Origin: Roseiflexus sp.
GTDB lineage: Bacteria; Chloroflexota; Chloroflexia; Chloroflexales; Roseiflexaceae
Assembly: GCA_025062325.1 (NCBI GenBank)
Contig: JANXAL010000019.1
Coordinates: 1 to 64,000, forward strand
Reading direction: 5' to 3'
Length of the DNA stretch: 64,000 nucleotides
Position numbers and translations under genes: made by a program. Numbering within the stretch: position 1 is the first letter of the stretch; the number at the start of each line of letters is the position of its first letter. Below are positions 48,586 through 58,215 of the stretch, one piece after another. The notes beneath the pieces are model-generated. The model did no database searches. It was not told the DNA's origin and saw only the letters and a list, made by a program, of their open reading frames with translations.

Positions 48586-50928
48586 CTATTTTCCGATCTC
48601 AACCCGATCCAACCGCACCATCAACCGATGCACCTGACCAACCGCCTCTGCACCCTGCTGGCTCAGGTAGCGCGCTGCGTCGGGAACGAATGTAGGACCG
48701 CGCAGTTCAATGACAACATCGGCGCTCTCTGGCAACGGCGGCAGGGTGACCTCAAAGGTGCGCACGCCATTGGGATTGGCGGGAAATGCGCCAATCTCAT
48801 TCCCCGCAAGCAATACCCGCACTGGCGATGCCGGACGCAGATCGACCGGCCATCCGCGTCCATCGACCGTAAACACCAAGCGTTGCGGATATGCGCGTCC
48901 AGCGCCAGGGAAGCGCAGAAGTGCGCCATCGGTGCACCAGCGATAGGTCCTCCGTTCGGCAGCGTCGCCTTCGCCCAGATAGCAACCGCGAATGTATCCC
49001 AGGTCGAGATTCCCGCCTAAATCGATGATGCGGGTTGGCGCAGGACGCAGCCAGTCCCATGCCCAGACGATCGGGTTGGCCGCATCGACATACTGTGGCG
49101 TAAATGCCGCGCGTGCGCCTGCCTCGTCGCCGATGCTGCGCAACAGATCGCCGCGCAGTACACTGCCCGGCACATCCCCCATGGCGACGAGCGTATCGGA
49201 CGGCGGCAGCAGCGCCAACGCCTCGCGGTACCGACCCTGATGTGCGGCGATCAGCGCAGCGCCCAATCGCGCTGTATCGCGGCCCGGCGTCCCATGACGC
49301 AGAATGGACTCAGCAGCGGCAAAATCGCCGGCACGCAATGCCGCCAGAAAACGTGCATCGTCCTGTGCGAACGGGCGTGCTGCGATGGCCATGCCGGTGA
49401 TCGCCAGACTCGATGGGTACGGTCCTAGGTACGACGCCCACTGCGAGTCGCTGCCCGGCGGGCGCGGCTCCAGATAGGCATAAGGAGAGGCGGCAATCAG
49501 GGTCAGCGCTCCGGCGAGCACGCCGCAGGCAAGGCCGTAGCCCGTGCGTAAGGTGTCAACGAGGAGATCACGGCGACGAAAGAGCGCGTTGATTGCTGCC
49601 GCTGCCAGAATAAAGAGAAATGGCAAGAGTGGTATGCGAAACCGGTTGATAGCGAACAACAGCGGCGCCAGCAGGATATTAAAGACCAGCCAAATCCCGA
49701 CGAGCACTGCCGACATCCCAGAGCCAGGCGGGAAACGACGAATGACTGCCCATCCGAGGACTGCTAGCGGCAGGGTAAGGACATACAGCGTATCGTCGAG
49801 CAGAAACGTCATCAGAAGGTACCAGACCGGCAGGCGGCCCGTCGAGAATCCGTCGGTCAGGCGTTCAGCGCCCGTATAGTTGATGCGGAACAGGTCCACG
49901 AGTTCGATCAGCGACTTTCGGATAAATGCCAGCGGACGATCCGCAATCAGACAGAGACCTTCGCGGATCATAGCCATCTGGCGCGCTGCCTGATGTGGTT
50001 GAGGTCCGGGGTGAGGCAGGCAGGTATCGGCAGGCGGCGCTACACGCTGATCGGGAAACAGCGCCAGGACAAAATCGCGTATCGGCGCATCGCGTCGCTC
50101 GCCGTTGTGCGCTGACCACGCGCCGATGAGCAGATTGAACGCACCGCTGGTATCCACTGGAATCAGTCCGCCATAGATCCGCGAGTTGTATACTGTCCAT
50201 GGCGTCACGACGAGCGCCGCAACCGCCAGGAATACCAGCGCACGCCACAGGCTGCGCCGCCCGGCAAACGCCGCCCATCCAGCGATCACCGGCAGCGCCA
50301 GGAGCGTCTGGCTGCGGGTAAGCGTCGCCAGCCCAAACAATACACCGGCAACGATGATCCCAACAAGCGACTGGCGGATGTGCCAGCGGTACGCGTTGTC
50401 CGCGCGTCGTGACTCGTTAGGAGGCGTATGCTCCGCTAATCTCGCGCTATGAGCAAGCGCCAGCACGCCGCCCAGCACAAGACAGATATACAGCGTCTCA
50501 GAGAGGATCAGTTGCGGGTAAATGACGAAAGGAAAGTAGATGCCAGCGAGCGCAGTCGCAATCAAAGGCGTCGCTTGCAGAGCGGGCGGCGCGATCTGTC
50601 GGGCAAGCGCGTAGATCAGGGCGAGGTTGATCAGACTCAGCAGGGTTTGTGTTGCGACGAGAGCAGCGGGATGATCGCCGAAAACGTACACATGCGCCGC
50701 CAGGAACAGCGGATAGAGCGGTGCGCGCGTCCACAGATATCCCTGGTGCCAGTCGAAACCGCGTCCATATGCCAGCCACCAGGCGGCCGAAAGATATTCG
50801 CCTTCGTCAGATATCAGCCCCTGTCGGGGGAGCGATCCCCAAAGTGCGACACGGAAAATCGCCGCTGCCGTCAGGAGCGTCAGAAAGGGCAGGTGCACTG
50901 CGCGGCAATGTCGGGACGACCGTTTCAT
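48586..50928 (-). CDS. GT-C/PMT-like glycosyltransferase with TPR-like and C-terminal beta module (paralogue 1)
   Basis: 780 residues, the longest of the three. Loop 1 has ISDEGEYLSAAWWLAYGRGF and [15 protein letters not shown], then QLILSETLYICLV. An outer loop of about 60 residues with cysteines (ADTCLPHPGPQPHQ ... EGLCLIADRPLAFIRKS) resembles the substrate loop of similar enzymes. A helical repeat part covers about 560-630. The C-terminal module starts IIDLGGNLDLGYIRGCYLGEG and ends RLMVRLDRVEIGK. It starts 62 bases after the kinase stop on the same strand and may follow it in one transcript. Confidence 0.82.
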   Translation of the reverse strand: MKRSSRHCRAVHLPFLTLLTAAAIFRVALWGSLPRQGLISDEGEYLSAAWWLAYGRGFDWHQGYLWTRAPLYPLFLAAHVYVFGDHPAALVATQTLLSLINLALIYALARQIAPPALQATPLIATALAGIYFPFVIYPQLILSETLYICLVLGGVLALAHSARLAEHTPPNESRRADNAYRWHIRQSLVGIIVAGVLFGLATLTRSQTLLALPVIAGWAAFAGRRSLWRALVFLAVAALVVTPWTVYNSRIYGGLIPVDTSGAFNLLIGAWSAHNGERRDAPIRDFVLALFPDQRVAPPADTCLPHPGPQPHQAARQMAMIREGLCLIADRPLAFIRKSLIELVDLFRINYTGAERLTDGFSTGRLPVWYLLMTFLLDDTLYVLTLPLAVLGWAVIRRFPPGSGMSAVLVGIWLVFNILLAPLLFAINRFRIPLLPFLFILAAAAINALFRRRDLLVDTLRTGYGLACGVLAGALTLIAASPYAYLEPRPPGSDSQWASYLGPYPSSLAITGMAIAARPFAQDDARFLAALRAGDFAAAESILRHGTPGRDTARLGAALIAAHQGRYREALALLPPSDTLVAMGDVPGSVLRGDLLRSIGDEAGARAAFTPQYVDAANPIVWAWDWLRPAPTRIIDLGGNLDLGYIRGCYLGEGDAAERRTYRWCTDGALLRFPGAGRAYPQRLVFTVDGRGWPVDLRPASPVRVLLAGNEIGAFPANPNGVRTFEVTLPPLPESADVVIELRGPTFVPDAARYLSQQGAEAVGQVHRLMVRLDRVEIGK

Positions 50929-50990
50929 AGATGTCGGGATTATACCCGACAGAGACGTGTCTGCTGCAAATCTTCTTCGGTGAGTTGCGC

Positions 50991-53474
50991 TCAGATTGCC
51001 GCCAGCGCGTAATCGACGGCATCGCGCAATTCTTGCGAGGTGAATGGCTTTTGCAGAAAACCGTTCAGACCCAGCGCAGAGAAGCGTCGAACAGCAATAT
51101 CCTCAGTATAGCCGCTCATCAGAACGATTGGAATATCGGGACATATCTGACGGAAATCCCTGACAGTCCGATGGAGATCGCGGTCGGGGATTGTTGCGTC
51201 GAGCAGGATGCATGCCAGATGTTGCCGGTGTTGTCGAGCGAGGATGACAGCCGTTTCAGCGTTGCCGGTTGTGAGCACAGGATGCCCCATCCACTCCAGC
51301 ATCCGCGCTGCAACGGCGCGCACGCTCTCTTCATCATCAACGACCAGAAAGATTTTTTGATAATCCGGGTATGCTGCCACGTGCGTTTGAGAAGGCGAGC
51401 CGGTGCGTACGAGCCGTTGGTGCACCAGCGGAAGAAAGACGGTGATAGTCGTTCCTTCGCCCGGCGCACTGGCGACATGAATAGCGCCGCCATGTCCGCG
51501 CACGATGCCCAGCGTCGCCGGCAGCCCCAGACCGCGCCCGATGAATTTGGTGCTGAAGAAGGGGTCGAAGATCCGTTCGAGCGTCGCGGCATCCATGCCA
51601 CATCCATTATCGCTCACAGAGAGCGCTGCATATGTTCCGTCAGGCAGATCGGGTGTGCCGACCGTCATCGCCAGGAACGCACGATCAACGAAGCGCACAT
51701 CGGTCGAGACTACAACTTCACCAGGTTGATCACCAATCGCCTCTGCGGCATTGATCGTCAGGTTGAGGAGCACCTGTCGCAACTGCGCCGCATCGCCTTC
51801 AACCAGAGGATTGTGGTCGCTCAGGCGATAGACCAGCGAGACGTTCTTCGTGATCGACGCCTGGAGCAGTTCCGCCATTTCTCTAATCAACTCGTTGAGG
51901 CTCAGGAGTGAGGTCTGCAGCGGACTATGCCCCACATACGTCAACATCTGACGTGTGATTGCTGCTGCGCGCCGACCGGCGCAGGTAATGGCTTCGATCG
52001 ACAGACGTTCCGGCGACTGCGGAGGAAGCGCGGTTAGAGCGAGTTCGGCGTTGCTCAATATAATGCCGAGCAGATTATTGAACTCGTGAGCAATGCCCTG
52101 CGCCATAACCCCCATGCTTTCGAGTTTCTGACGGTGCTGCAGGACAAGTTCGTGTTTCCGGCGTTCGGTCACATCCCGAGAAATGGCCAGTAAAGACTCA
52201 ACGTTGCCGTCGGGGCCAAGTTCGGGCACGATGCGCGACTCGTAGAAGCGGTATCCCGACGGCATCAGCATCTCAAATTCCGCTGTTTGAACTGATCGGG
52301 TCTCAATAGCAGCCTGGAAACAGGAATCCCACAATTGAGCGATGTGTTCAGGCACGCCGCGTTCACGCTGCGTTTTTCCAATGACGTCCGCACTGGTCAG
52401 CCCGGTTGCCCGTTCGAATGCCGGATTGACATACAGGTAGCGACCCTGAAGGTCGTACCGCGAAATGATATCGGGCGCGTTTTCGGCGATGGCTTTAAAC
52501 TGGCGCTCGCTGCGGAACAGTTGTTCTTCGACACGCTTGCGTTCGGTAATGTCGCGCCCGACCAACTGATACCCGACCAGGCGACTGCCGTCATAGAGAG
52601 CACGGTTGGTCCATCGTTGCCAGCGCACCTCCCCATTTGGAAGAATAGCTCGACATTCTATCGTTCCTACTGGCGATTCAGGGGTGAGCGACTCTAGATG
52701 ACGATTAAGATGCGGAATATCATCGGGATGGATGAACCGTCGCAGATCACTGCCGATAAGCTCATCGCGTTTCAATCCCCAGTAGCGGCAACCGGCTTCA
52801 TTGACCAGTGTTACGATGCCATCGGGTCGCGCGCGGCAGATTATGTCGGTCTGTTCCTCGACGACAGAGCGGTACCGCGCTTCACTATCATGCAGTGCGG
52901 CATTAGCAGCTTCGAGGCGCGCCAGCGTAGCGTGGAGACGGGCGCCGAAGCGCCAGAGCAGCGCCGCCAGTAACAGAACAGCCCCAACCAGCGCTGTAAT
53001 GCGAAGCGCAGGCGCGAGCGGCTCCCGCGAGGTGAACCACGGTCGCGCCACTTCGCTGCCGATGGCAAGGACGACTGCAACAAGACTGGTGAAGAAGATC
53101 AGCGGTCCAACCTCGTGGCTATGGAGGTGCTGAAGCGTACTGATCAGGATCAGCGGCGGAATCAGTACGGCCACCGGTACGCTGGCCGGTTCGATCCACA
53201 CCACGGCAATTGCGCCAAGCGAGAGTGTTATGGCGAAAAGCATCACTGCCGTGTGGCGGCGCCGTTGCAGCGCCAGGCGTCGCGCTAGCGCGAGCAGCAG
53301 TCCGGCAGTGGCAGCAATGACGGCGATCGCGGCGCCTGTCAGATCGTTGCTTGCAAGAAAGAGACCAATGTTGACGATGGCTAGGGTCAGGGCAAACCCC
53401 AGCATGAGCATGATCAGCGAAGCAAGAGTTGAGGGATCATACGACCGGTCTTTCGCCCATTCTGGCTCGCTCAT
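50991..53474 (-). CDS. Hybrid sensor histidine kinase with two PAS domains and a receiver
   Basis: 827 residues from ATG 53474 (MSEPEWAKD); the longer frame adds 23 residues without support. Six membrane segments (about 20-180) form an integral sensor. Two PAS domains follow (about 195-310, RYRSVVEEQTDIICRARPDG; about 320-440, FKAIAENAPDIISRYDLQG). The dimerisation box has H463 in GIAHEFNNLLGIILSNAE, and the ATPase domain shows LNLTINAAEAIGD, VSDNGCGMD and RGLGLPATLGIVRGHGG. A C-terminal receiver has VVDDEES, phospho-acceptor D759 (LLDATIP) and K in LQKPF. There is no output domain, so it signals to a partner or works as a phosphorelay. It is next to the GT-C genes, possibly controlling surface glycosylation. 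Confidence 0.92.
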   Translation of the reverse strand: MSEPEWAKDRSYDPSTLASLIMLMLGFALTLAIVNIGLFLASNDLTGAAIAVIAATAGLLLALARRLALQRRRHTAVMLFAITLSLGAIAVVWIEPASVPVAVLIPPLILISTLQHLHSHEVGPLIFFTSLVAVVLAIGSEVARPWFTSREPLAPALRITALVGAVLLLAALLWRFGARLHATLARLEAANAALHDSEARYRSVVEEQTDIICRARPDGIVTLVNEAGCRYWGLKRDELIGSDLRRFIHPDDIPHLNRHLESLTPESPVGTIECRAILPNGEVRWQRWTNRALYDGSRLVGYQLVGRDITERKRVEEQLFRSERQFKAIAENAPDIISRYDLQGRYLYVNPAFERATGLTSADVIGKTQRERGVPEHIAQLWDSCFQAAIETRSVQTAEFEMLMPSGYRFYESRIVPELGPDGNVESLLAISRDVTERRKHELVLQHRQKLESMGVMAQGIAHEFNNLLGIILSNAELALTALPPQSPERLSIEAITCAGRRAAAITRQMLTYVGHSPLQTSLLSLNELIREMAELLQASITKNVSLVYRLSDHNPLVEGDAAQLRQVLLNLTINAAEAIGDQPGEVVVSTDVRFVDRAFLAMTVGTPDLPDGTYAALSVSDNGCGMDAATLERIFDPFFSTKFIGRGLGLPATLGIVRGHGGAIHVASAPGEGTTITVFLPLVHQRLVRTGSPSQTHVAAYPDYQKIFLVVDDEESVRAVAARMLEWMGHPVLTTGNAETAVILARQHRQHLACILLDATIPDRDLHRTVRDFRQICPDIPIVLMSGYTEDIAVRRFSALGLNGFLQKPFTSQELRDAVDYALAAI

Positions 53475-53757
53475 AGTTCTCACTTTCGTGGTGAGGAGTT
53501 CACCATGCCTGACCCGCGTCGTTGCGGCGCGATGGCGCCTCATCTATCAGCATGCATCTTTGGATGCCGATTATTCTCATAGCACAACCACTTCCTCCTC
53601 GACCAGCTCCGGTCGAGCGGCGTGTCCTCGCGTTTCAGCGGTTCGTTGCTGAAAGGTTTTCCTAAACGGGGATGGCAGCAGCTACGGTATGCGGTTATTT
53701 GTTGATGACAGAAGATCACTCTCTATTCTAGCACGTCTGCCCGGTGGTGCAACAGGA
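53475..53757. other. Intergenic region between kinase and acetyltransferase genes
   Basis: 283 bases. It contains the hairpin CTCGACC-AGCTCC-GGTCGAG (53598-53617) but no recognised promoter and no gene. Confidence 0.4.
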
Positions 53758-54447
53758 TCAGGGAACTGAATCGTTCCAGAAAAGGTGTGACTCCAGTGTT
53801 GGATACGATGGGGGTGTCGCTTCAACGCTGTCCAGCGCCTTTTCCATCACCACGCTAGGCCACGAGAGCATGGCGCGCCAGCCGGACGACCGCCAGATTT
53901 CCACGTATCCTCGGCGAGCATAGAAACGCTGTGCCGCCGTATTCCACGCCAGCACTTGCAAACGAGCGCGAGCATGCCGATGTGAGCGAATTGTGTGCTC
54001 CAGGTGATCCATCAGCACGGCGCCCGCACCCCTGCCGCGCTCGCGCGCTGTGACGACCACGCTGTGAATCAAGGCGCTCTGCGGGTCGCTGTGGCGGTAG
54101 ACGCCGAATAGGGCGCGTACCGCAGCGCCGAGCAATCGCGTAGCGCGCAGCGCTCCCAACGTGCGAACTGCCGCTGCAACGGTTCCGTCCGGGGCGCGAT
54201 CAAAGCGTTCGTCACCAGGAAATTCAATCATGCCCGTGCCAATAATTGCACCATAATCGTCGCATAGCACATACCGATGGTACAACGCTTTATCGCCGTT
54301 GGCCTCCAGCGTGAAGCGCAATAGTTCAGCCTGTTTCTCGACAGGACCGGTCAGGACGCCGGGCAGTTCCGATTGATAGAGCTCGACGATCAAATGCGCC
54401 AGAGCGGGGAGGTCGGCTCGTGTCGCAGGACGCACAGTGAGCGCCAT
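53758..54447 (-). CDS. GNAT-family N-acetyltransferase
   Basis: 229 residues. It opens ALTVRPATRADLPALAHLIVELYQ, the usual start of the GNAT fold. The acetyl-CoA site is visible in HSVVVTARERGRGAGAVLMDHLEHTIRS (R/Q-x-x-G-x-G/A pattern), followed by RARLQVLAWNTAAQRFYARRGYVE, the conserved final helix and strand. The protein is longer than the minimal domain because of an insert around residues 55-110. The acceptor amine is unknown. The start at 54447 is supported by AGGAG eight bases upstream; an ATG 13 codons earlier lacks a ribosome site. It is divergent from the glycosidase gene. Confidence 0.9.
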   Translation of the reverse strand: MALTVRPATRADLPALAHLIVELYQSELPGVLTGPVEKQAELLRFTLEANGDKALYHRYVLCDDYGAIIGTGMIEFPGDERFDRAPDGTVAAAVRTLGALRATRLLGAAVRALFGVYRHSDPQSALIHSVVVTARERGRGAGAVLMDHLEHTIRSHRHARARLQVLAWNTAAQRFYARRGYVEIWRSSGWRAMLSWPSVVMEKALDSVEATPPSYPTLESHLFWNDSVP

Positions 54448-54650
54448 GGTCAGATCTCCTGTGACGGAACGGCGTTTCGTTTTCATGATGCCACGATTTA
54501 CCGACGACCGCCTCCGTTGGGATGGCCTTCTATCACGTGCGTTCGTGTATCAGTAGCAATGCCCTGCGTCTAGTGGCGTAGATGCACTTCCGTTCACCAG
54601 AACTCACACGACGCTCTGCCGCGTGCCTCTCGCCTTGCACTTTGATTCAG

Positions 54651-54679
54651 TTGACGCTTCCCCACGATCCCGCTATACT
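54651..54679 (+). promoter_or_regulatory. Sigma70-type promoter of the glycosidase gene
   Basis: TTGACG, 17 bases, TATACT. Transcription would begin near 54686, leaving a leader of about 20 bases before the ATG at 54705, which supports that start. Confidence 0.7.
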
Positions 54680-54704
54680 CCCTGCCGGTTGGCGAGGAAA
54701 GTGC

Positions 54705-56357
54705 ATGGTTCGATTGGTTGCGTATGCAGCAGTCGTGGGACTGTTGGCCGCCGCACTTGCTGCGTTTACGTGGTTCGACAATGAGATCAACCGCGGCGTC
54801 ACCTATTCGCCGCCCGATACGCCGATCCCATGGGCTGAGGTTCCACAGATTGGCGTGAATGCGTACAATCTGCAGTTTGAACCCGACGCCGCCCATGTCA
54901 CCCGCACCCTCGAACTGGCGCGCGCGATGGGCGCGCATTTTGTGCGCATCCAGATGCCCTGGGACGACGTCGAGATCCACGGCAAAGGCGATTTTGTTGA
55001 TCGCCGTAATCCCGAGCAGGTGCGCAGCGCGTGGGAGAAGTACGATTTCATTGTGGCCGAAGCGCAACGCCTGGGGCTGGAGCTGATCGTGCGCATCGAC
55101 CGGGCGCCGCAGTGGGCGCGCCCAAATGACGACGCCGACCCGCGTTTTCGAGCCGGGTTGCTCGAAAATGCCAATTCGACCGGACCGCCGGAGAACTATG
55201 CCGACTATGCCGACTTTGTGGCGACGGTCGCAACTCGCTATCGCGGGAAGGTGCGGTTCATTCAGATCTGGAACGAGCCGAACCTGGCGTATGAGTGGAG
55301 TTGGCGATCACCAGAGCCTGAACGCTTCGTCGAGTTGCTGCGCGCCGCTGCAACCGCTGCACGCGCCGCCAATCCCAATGCGGTCATCCTGTTCCCCAGT
55401 CTGGCGCCGACCGATGGCAAAGAGCCGCGCATTGCGCCGATGAGCGAACTGGACTACCTTGATCGAGTGTACCGCGCCGGAGGTGCGCCGTACTTCGATA
55501 TTATGTCGGCGCAAGCGTATGGGTTGGGGCAACCGCCCAACGAGAACCGCTATATCCGATTACGCTGGCGACCAGACGCGCCTTTCCGCGATCTTGATCG
55601 CCCGATCGACGCTCGCATTGACGTGTCGCGCATCGTGCTGCTGCGCGAAGTGATGGAACGGCACGGCGACAGTGGCAAGGCGGTGTGGATCAGCGAGTTC
55701 GGCTATAATAGCGCCCCCGACTCTATCCCCGAGCCAGCGCGCAGCACCTGGGGACCGCCGGTTTCTGAAGAAATGAAGGGCGCGTATCTGGTCGGTCAGT
55801 TAGAGCGCGCCCGTCGCGAGTGGCCCTGGGTGGGGGTCATGAACATCTGGTTTCTGCGCTGGGGCGGTTACCGTGAGCCAGACCCCGCCGACCCGACACC
55901 GTATTTCGCATTGGTTGATCGCAATTTTCAGCCGCTGCCCGCCTACGAAGCAGTACGCGCCTATGCTGCGGATGGCATGATTGCCGGGGCAGGCGCGCAT
56001 TCCTGGCGTCATCCGGCTGTCAAAACGATCGAAGAGGGAAGGTGGCGCGTGCGCTTCACGGGTCAATCTATCGCTCTTCGCCTCCATGCGCCTGCGGAAG
56101 TCAGCATTGATGGCGGTGCGATGCGACAGATCGCTCCGTCAGGCGGCAATAGGCCGGTCCGTATTGCTTCGGGATTGTCCGATACCGTGCATACATTGGA
56201 GATCCGGAGCGCCATAGCGCCCGAGCACTTCATGGTGGAGCGTGAACAACCGCTGCCATGGGTATGGACGCTAACGCCAGCGCTGATCACGCTGGCGCTG
56301 GCATATGTTGGGGTGCGCACCATGGTGGAGATCGGGCGATGGGTCTCGCGAAGGTGA
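54705..56357 (+). CDS. Membrane-anchored clan GH-A glycoside hydrolase
   Basis: 550 residues. An N-terminal hydrophobic segment (LVAYAAVVGLLAAALAAFTW) is followed by a TIM-barrel domain. The acid/base is E191 in FIQIWNEPNLAYEW, and the nucleophile is probably E331 in AVWISEFGYNSAPD; this pair is typical of clan GH-A families such as GH5 and GH39. A small beta domain (about 435-505) and a C-terminal membrane segment (LTPALITLALAYVGV) follow, so the enzyme is tethered at both ends with the barrel outside. It may trim surface or environmental polysaccharide. The start is set by GAGGAAA and by the promoter; the open frame reaches 41 codons further upstream. The O-antigen-ligase-like gene follows. 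Confidence 0.87.
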   Translation: MVRLVAYAAVVGLLAAALAAFTWFDNEINRGVTYSPPDTPIPWAEVPQIGVNAYNLQFEPDAAHVTRTLELARAMGAHFVRIQMPWDDVEIHGKGDFVDRRNPEQVRSAWEKYDFIVAEAQRLGLELIVRIDRAPQWARPNDDADPRFRAGLLENANSTGPPENYADYADFVATVATRYRGKVRFIQIWNEPNLAYEWSWRSPEPERFVELLRAAATAARAANPNAVILFPSLAPTDGKEPRIAPMSELDYLDRVYRAGGAPYFDIMSAQAYGLGQPPNENRYIRLRWRPDAPFRDLDRPIDARIDVSRIVLLREVMERHGDSGKAVWISEFGYNSAPDSIPEPARSTWGPPVSEEMKGAYLVGQLERARREWPWVGVMNIWFLRWGGYREPDPADPTPYFALVDRNFQPLPAYEAVRAYAADGMIAGAGAHSWRHPAVKTIEEGRWRVRFTGQSIALRLHAPAEVSIDGGAMRQIAPSGGNRPVRIASGLSDTVHTLEIRSAIAPEHFMVEREQPLPWVWTLTPALITLALAYVGVRTMVEIGRWVSRR

Positions 56358-56425
56358 CGGCCGGACGAGATTCATGTGACGGCGTCCGCCGTAGGCTAGC
56401 GCGGGGACCTGACCATTCCGGGTGT

Positions 56426-56447
56426 GGGCAGGCATGGGGGCCTGCCC
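56426..56447. repeat. Hairpin GGGCAGGC / GCCTGCCC
   Basis: A perfect 8-base-pair stem with loop ATGGGG between two genes of the same direction. No T-run follows. Confidence 0.45.
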
Positions 56448-56569
56448 CGACATCAGCGGCGTTCGTGGGAGGGGTGCTCTAGTGAATAGGCACGAAAGAC
56501 AGCCTCTTCGCCTTTGCGCGTTTGTGCGAGATTTACTCAGGAGCAGCGAGCGTTGAAAGCGTTCCGTTC

Positions 56570-58165
56570 ATGTCGGTTGTGAACCTTCCCCAACGCCTAA
56601 CGCACCTGGCGCCCGTGTCAGTTGCTGCGATAATGGCGCTGAGCCTGGCATGCGTCTATGCCAGTGCGTTGCCGCTCCCACTTCGCCTGGCAGGTCTGGC
56701 GCTCTTCGCCCTGCTGACGCTCATCCAGCCGGTTGGCGGTCTGGTCTGCACAGCGCTTGCAGCGCCGCTCTATTTGATGCCGACGTCGATTGATGCTGCC
56801 GGGCGCAGATGGCTCTTTCCGCTGCACGAAATCGCATTGCTGGTCACGACTGCCGTCATGGCGGGGCAATGGGCGATTCAACGGATACAGCGCCGGAGTT
56901 TGCCTGATCCGCAGGCATTGGCGCCACACATACGCCTGGCAGGCGTCACGTATGCGCCACACGCGCTGCTAGTGCTGGCAGGCGTTATCGGTGTAGCGCT
57001 GGCGGTTCCCGAAGGGCGCAGTGCAGCGCTGCGCGAATTTCGCTGGCTGATCGTCGAACCATTGCTGTTCTATGGGCTTGTCCATGCCACCAGAATGCCG
57101 CGTATGCTTCTGGCTGGCGCGCTGGCATTGAGTGGCGCGTGGGCGGCAACTATTGGAGTGCTACAGTTTGTCGGACTGGACCTGGCGCCATTGATTGGCG
57201 AGAAACGCGCGTTCAGTGAGAATATTATCGTCGTGGACGGCGTGCGGCGGGTGACATCGGTCTATGGCCATCCCAACAACCTGGGTCTCTTTCTCGAACG
57301 GGTCTGGCCTCTGGCTGCGGCGCTCGCACTCGGCTTGTGGGGAGAGAAGCGCTCCACGCCAATGACTGACTCGCAAGGCGTCGCATATGCGAAAGTATGT
57401 CTCGAAAAGATTGAGGCGAAGGCACAGGGGCGCACAGTTGCGCAATCACTGCCATCTGCCTTGACGCCTTCGCACCCTTGTGTCAGCCTTTCTAAGGAAT
57501 CCTCCAGAGCGGCGCCGCTTTTCTTCGCTACCTGCGCATGCCTTGCTCTGGCAGGAGTAGCGGTGTCCTTTTCGCGTGGCGCGTGGCTGGCGAGCGTCGT
57601 CGCGGCAACTATAATCGGCGCCAGTTGGCGCCTCTTGCGGACGCAGGAGCGGCGCGCGCTGCGCTGGTTGGCGCTGGCGCTCGCTGGCGTGATGATTGCA
57701 GCGGTTGCCAGTCTGGCGTTGACGCTGCGCGGCGGCCCTGGCGGAGGGAGCGTCGATGCGCGTTTGCTCCTCTGGCGCGAGTCGCTCTCCTATCTCCAGG
57801 ATCACCCGCTTGGATTGGGACTCGACCAGTTCTACTACTACCACAACCCGGCATTCGGGCGCAGCCGGATCGATCCATCGCTGCTCGGTACGAGCGAGGA
57901 ATATGCCGCTCATCCGCATAACCTGCTGCTTGATGCCTGGATCAACGTCGGCCCAATCGGCGCGCTGGCGTTCGGTTGGCTGTTGCTGCGTTTCTATTGG
58001 AACGCCTTCAGCAGCATCCGTGAGCGTCGCGATCTGCTGGCATGGGGCGCGCTGGCGGCAATGACCGCCGCGCTTGTCCATGGACTGGCGGATCGCTTCT
58101 ATTTTGTGCCGGACCTGGCGATCGCATTTTGGGCGCTGATAGCGATTGTAGAGCGCGAGCGCTGA
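56570..58165 (+). CDS. O-antigen ligase / Wzy_C-family membrane protein
   Basis: 531 residues with about eleven membrane segments. The large outer loop near residues 405-450 contains the family pattern RLLLWRESLSYLQDHPLGLGLDQFYYYHNPAF and, after it, HPHNLLLDAWINVGPIGALAF, with the paired R and H residues needed by the O-antigen-ligase superfamily. It would join lipid-linked glycan to an acceptor at the outer face of the membrane. A hydrophilic stretch at about 265-320 (KVCLEKIEAKAQGRTVAQ ... HPCVSLSKESSR) is unusually polar for the family and looks like an insert. The start at 56570 has no strong ribosome site. It lies in the same direction as the glycosidase gene, 212 bases downstream. Confidence 0.85.
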   Translation: MSVVNLPQRLTHLAPVSVAAIMALSLACVYASALPLPLRLAGLALFALLTLIQPVGGLVCTALAAPLYLMPTSIDAAGRRWLFPLHEIALLVTTAVMAGQWAIQRIQRRSLPDPQALAPHIRLAGVTYAPHALLVLAGVIGVALAVPEGRSAALREFRWLIVEPLLFYGLVHATRMPRMLLAGALALSGAWAATIGVLQFVGLDLAPLIGEKRAFSENIIVVDGVRRVTSVYGHPNNLGLFLERVWPLAAALALGLWGEKRSTPMTDSQGVAYAKVCLEKIEAKAQGRTVAQSLPSALTPSHPCVSLSKESSRAAPLFFATCACLALAGVAVSFSRGAWLASVVAATIIGASWRLLRTQERRALRWLALALAGVMIAAVASLALTLRGGPGGGSVDARLLLWRESLSYLQDHPLGLGLDQFYYYHNPAFGRSRIDPSLLGTSEEYAAHPHNLLLDAWINVGPIGALAFGWLLLRFYWNAFSSIRERRDLLAWGALAAMTAALVHGLADRFYFVPDLAIAFWALIAIVERER

Positions 58166-58179
58166 CATCCTGAAGCGTT

Positions 58180-58209
58180 TTGACAGACTCGTGATGATCT
58201 AGATACAAT
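58180..58209 (+). promoter_or_regulatory. Strong promoter of the Mop gene
   Basis: A perfect TTGACA (58180-58185), 18 bases, TACAAT (58204-58209). Initiation near 58216 leaves a leader of about 120 bases before the molbindin start. Confidence 0.72.
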
Positions 58210-58215
58210 AGCTCA

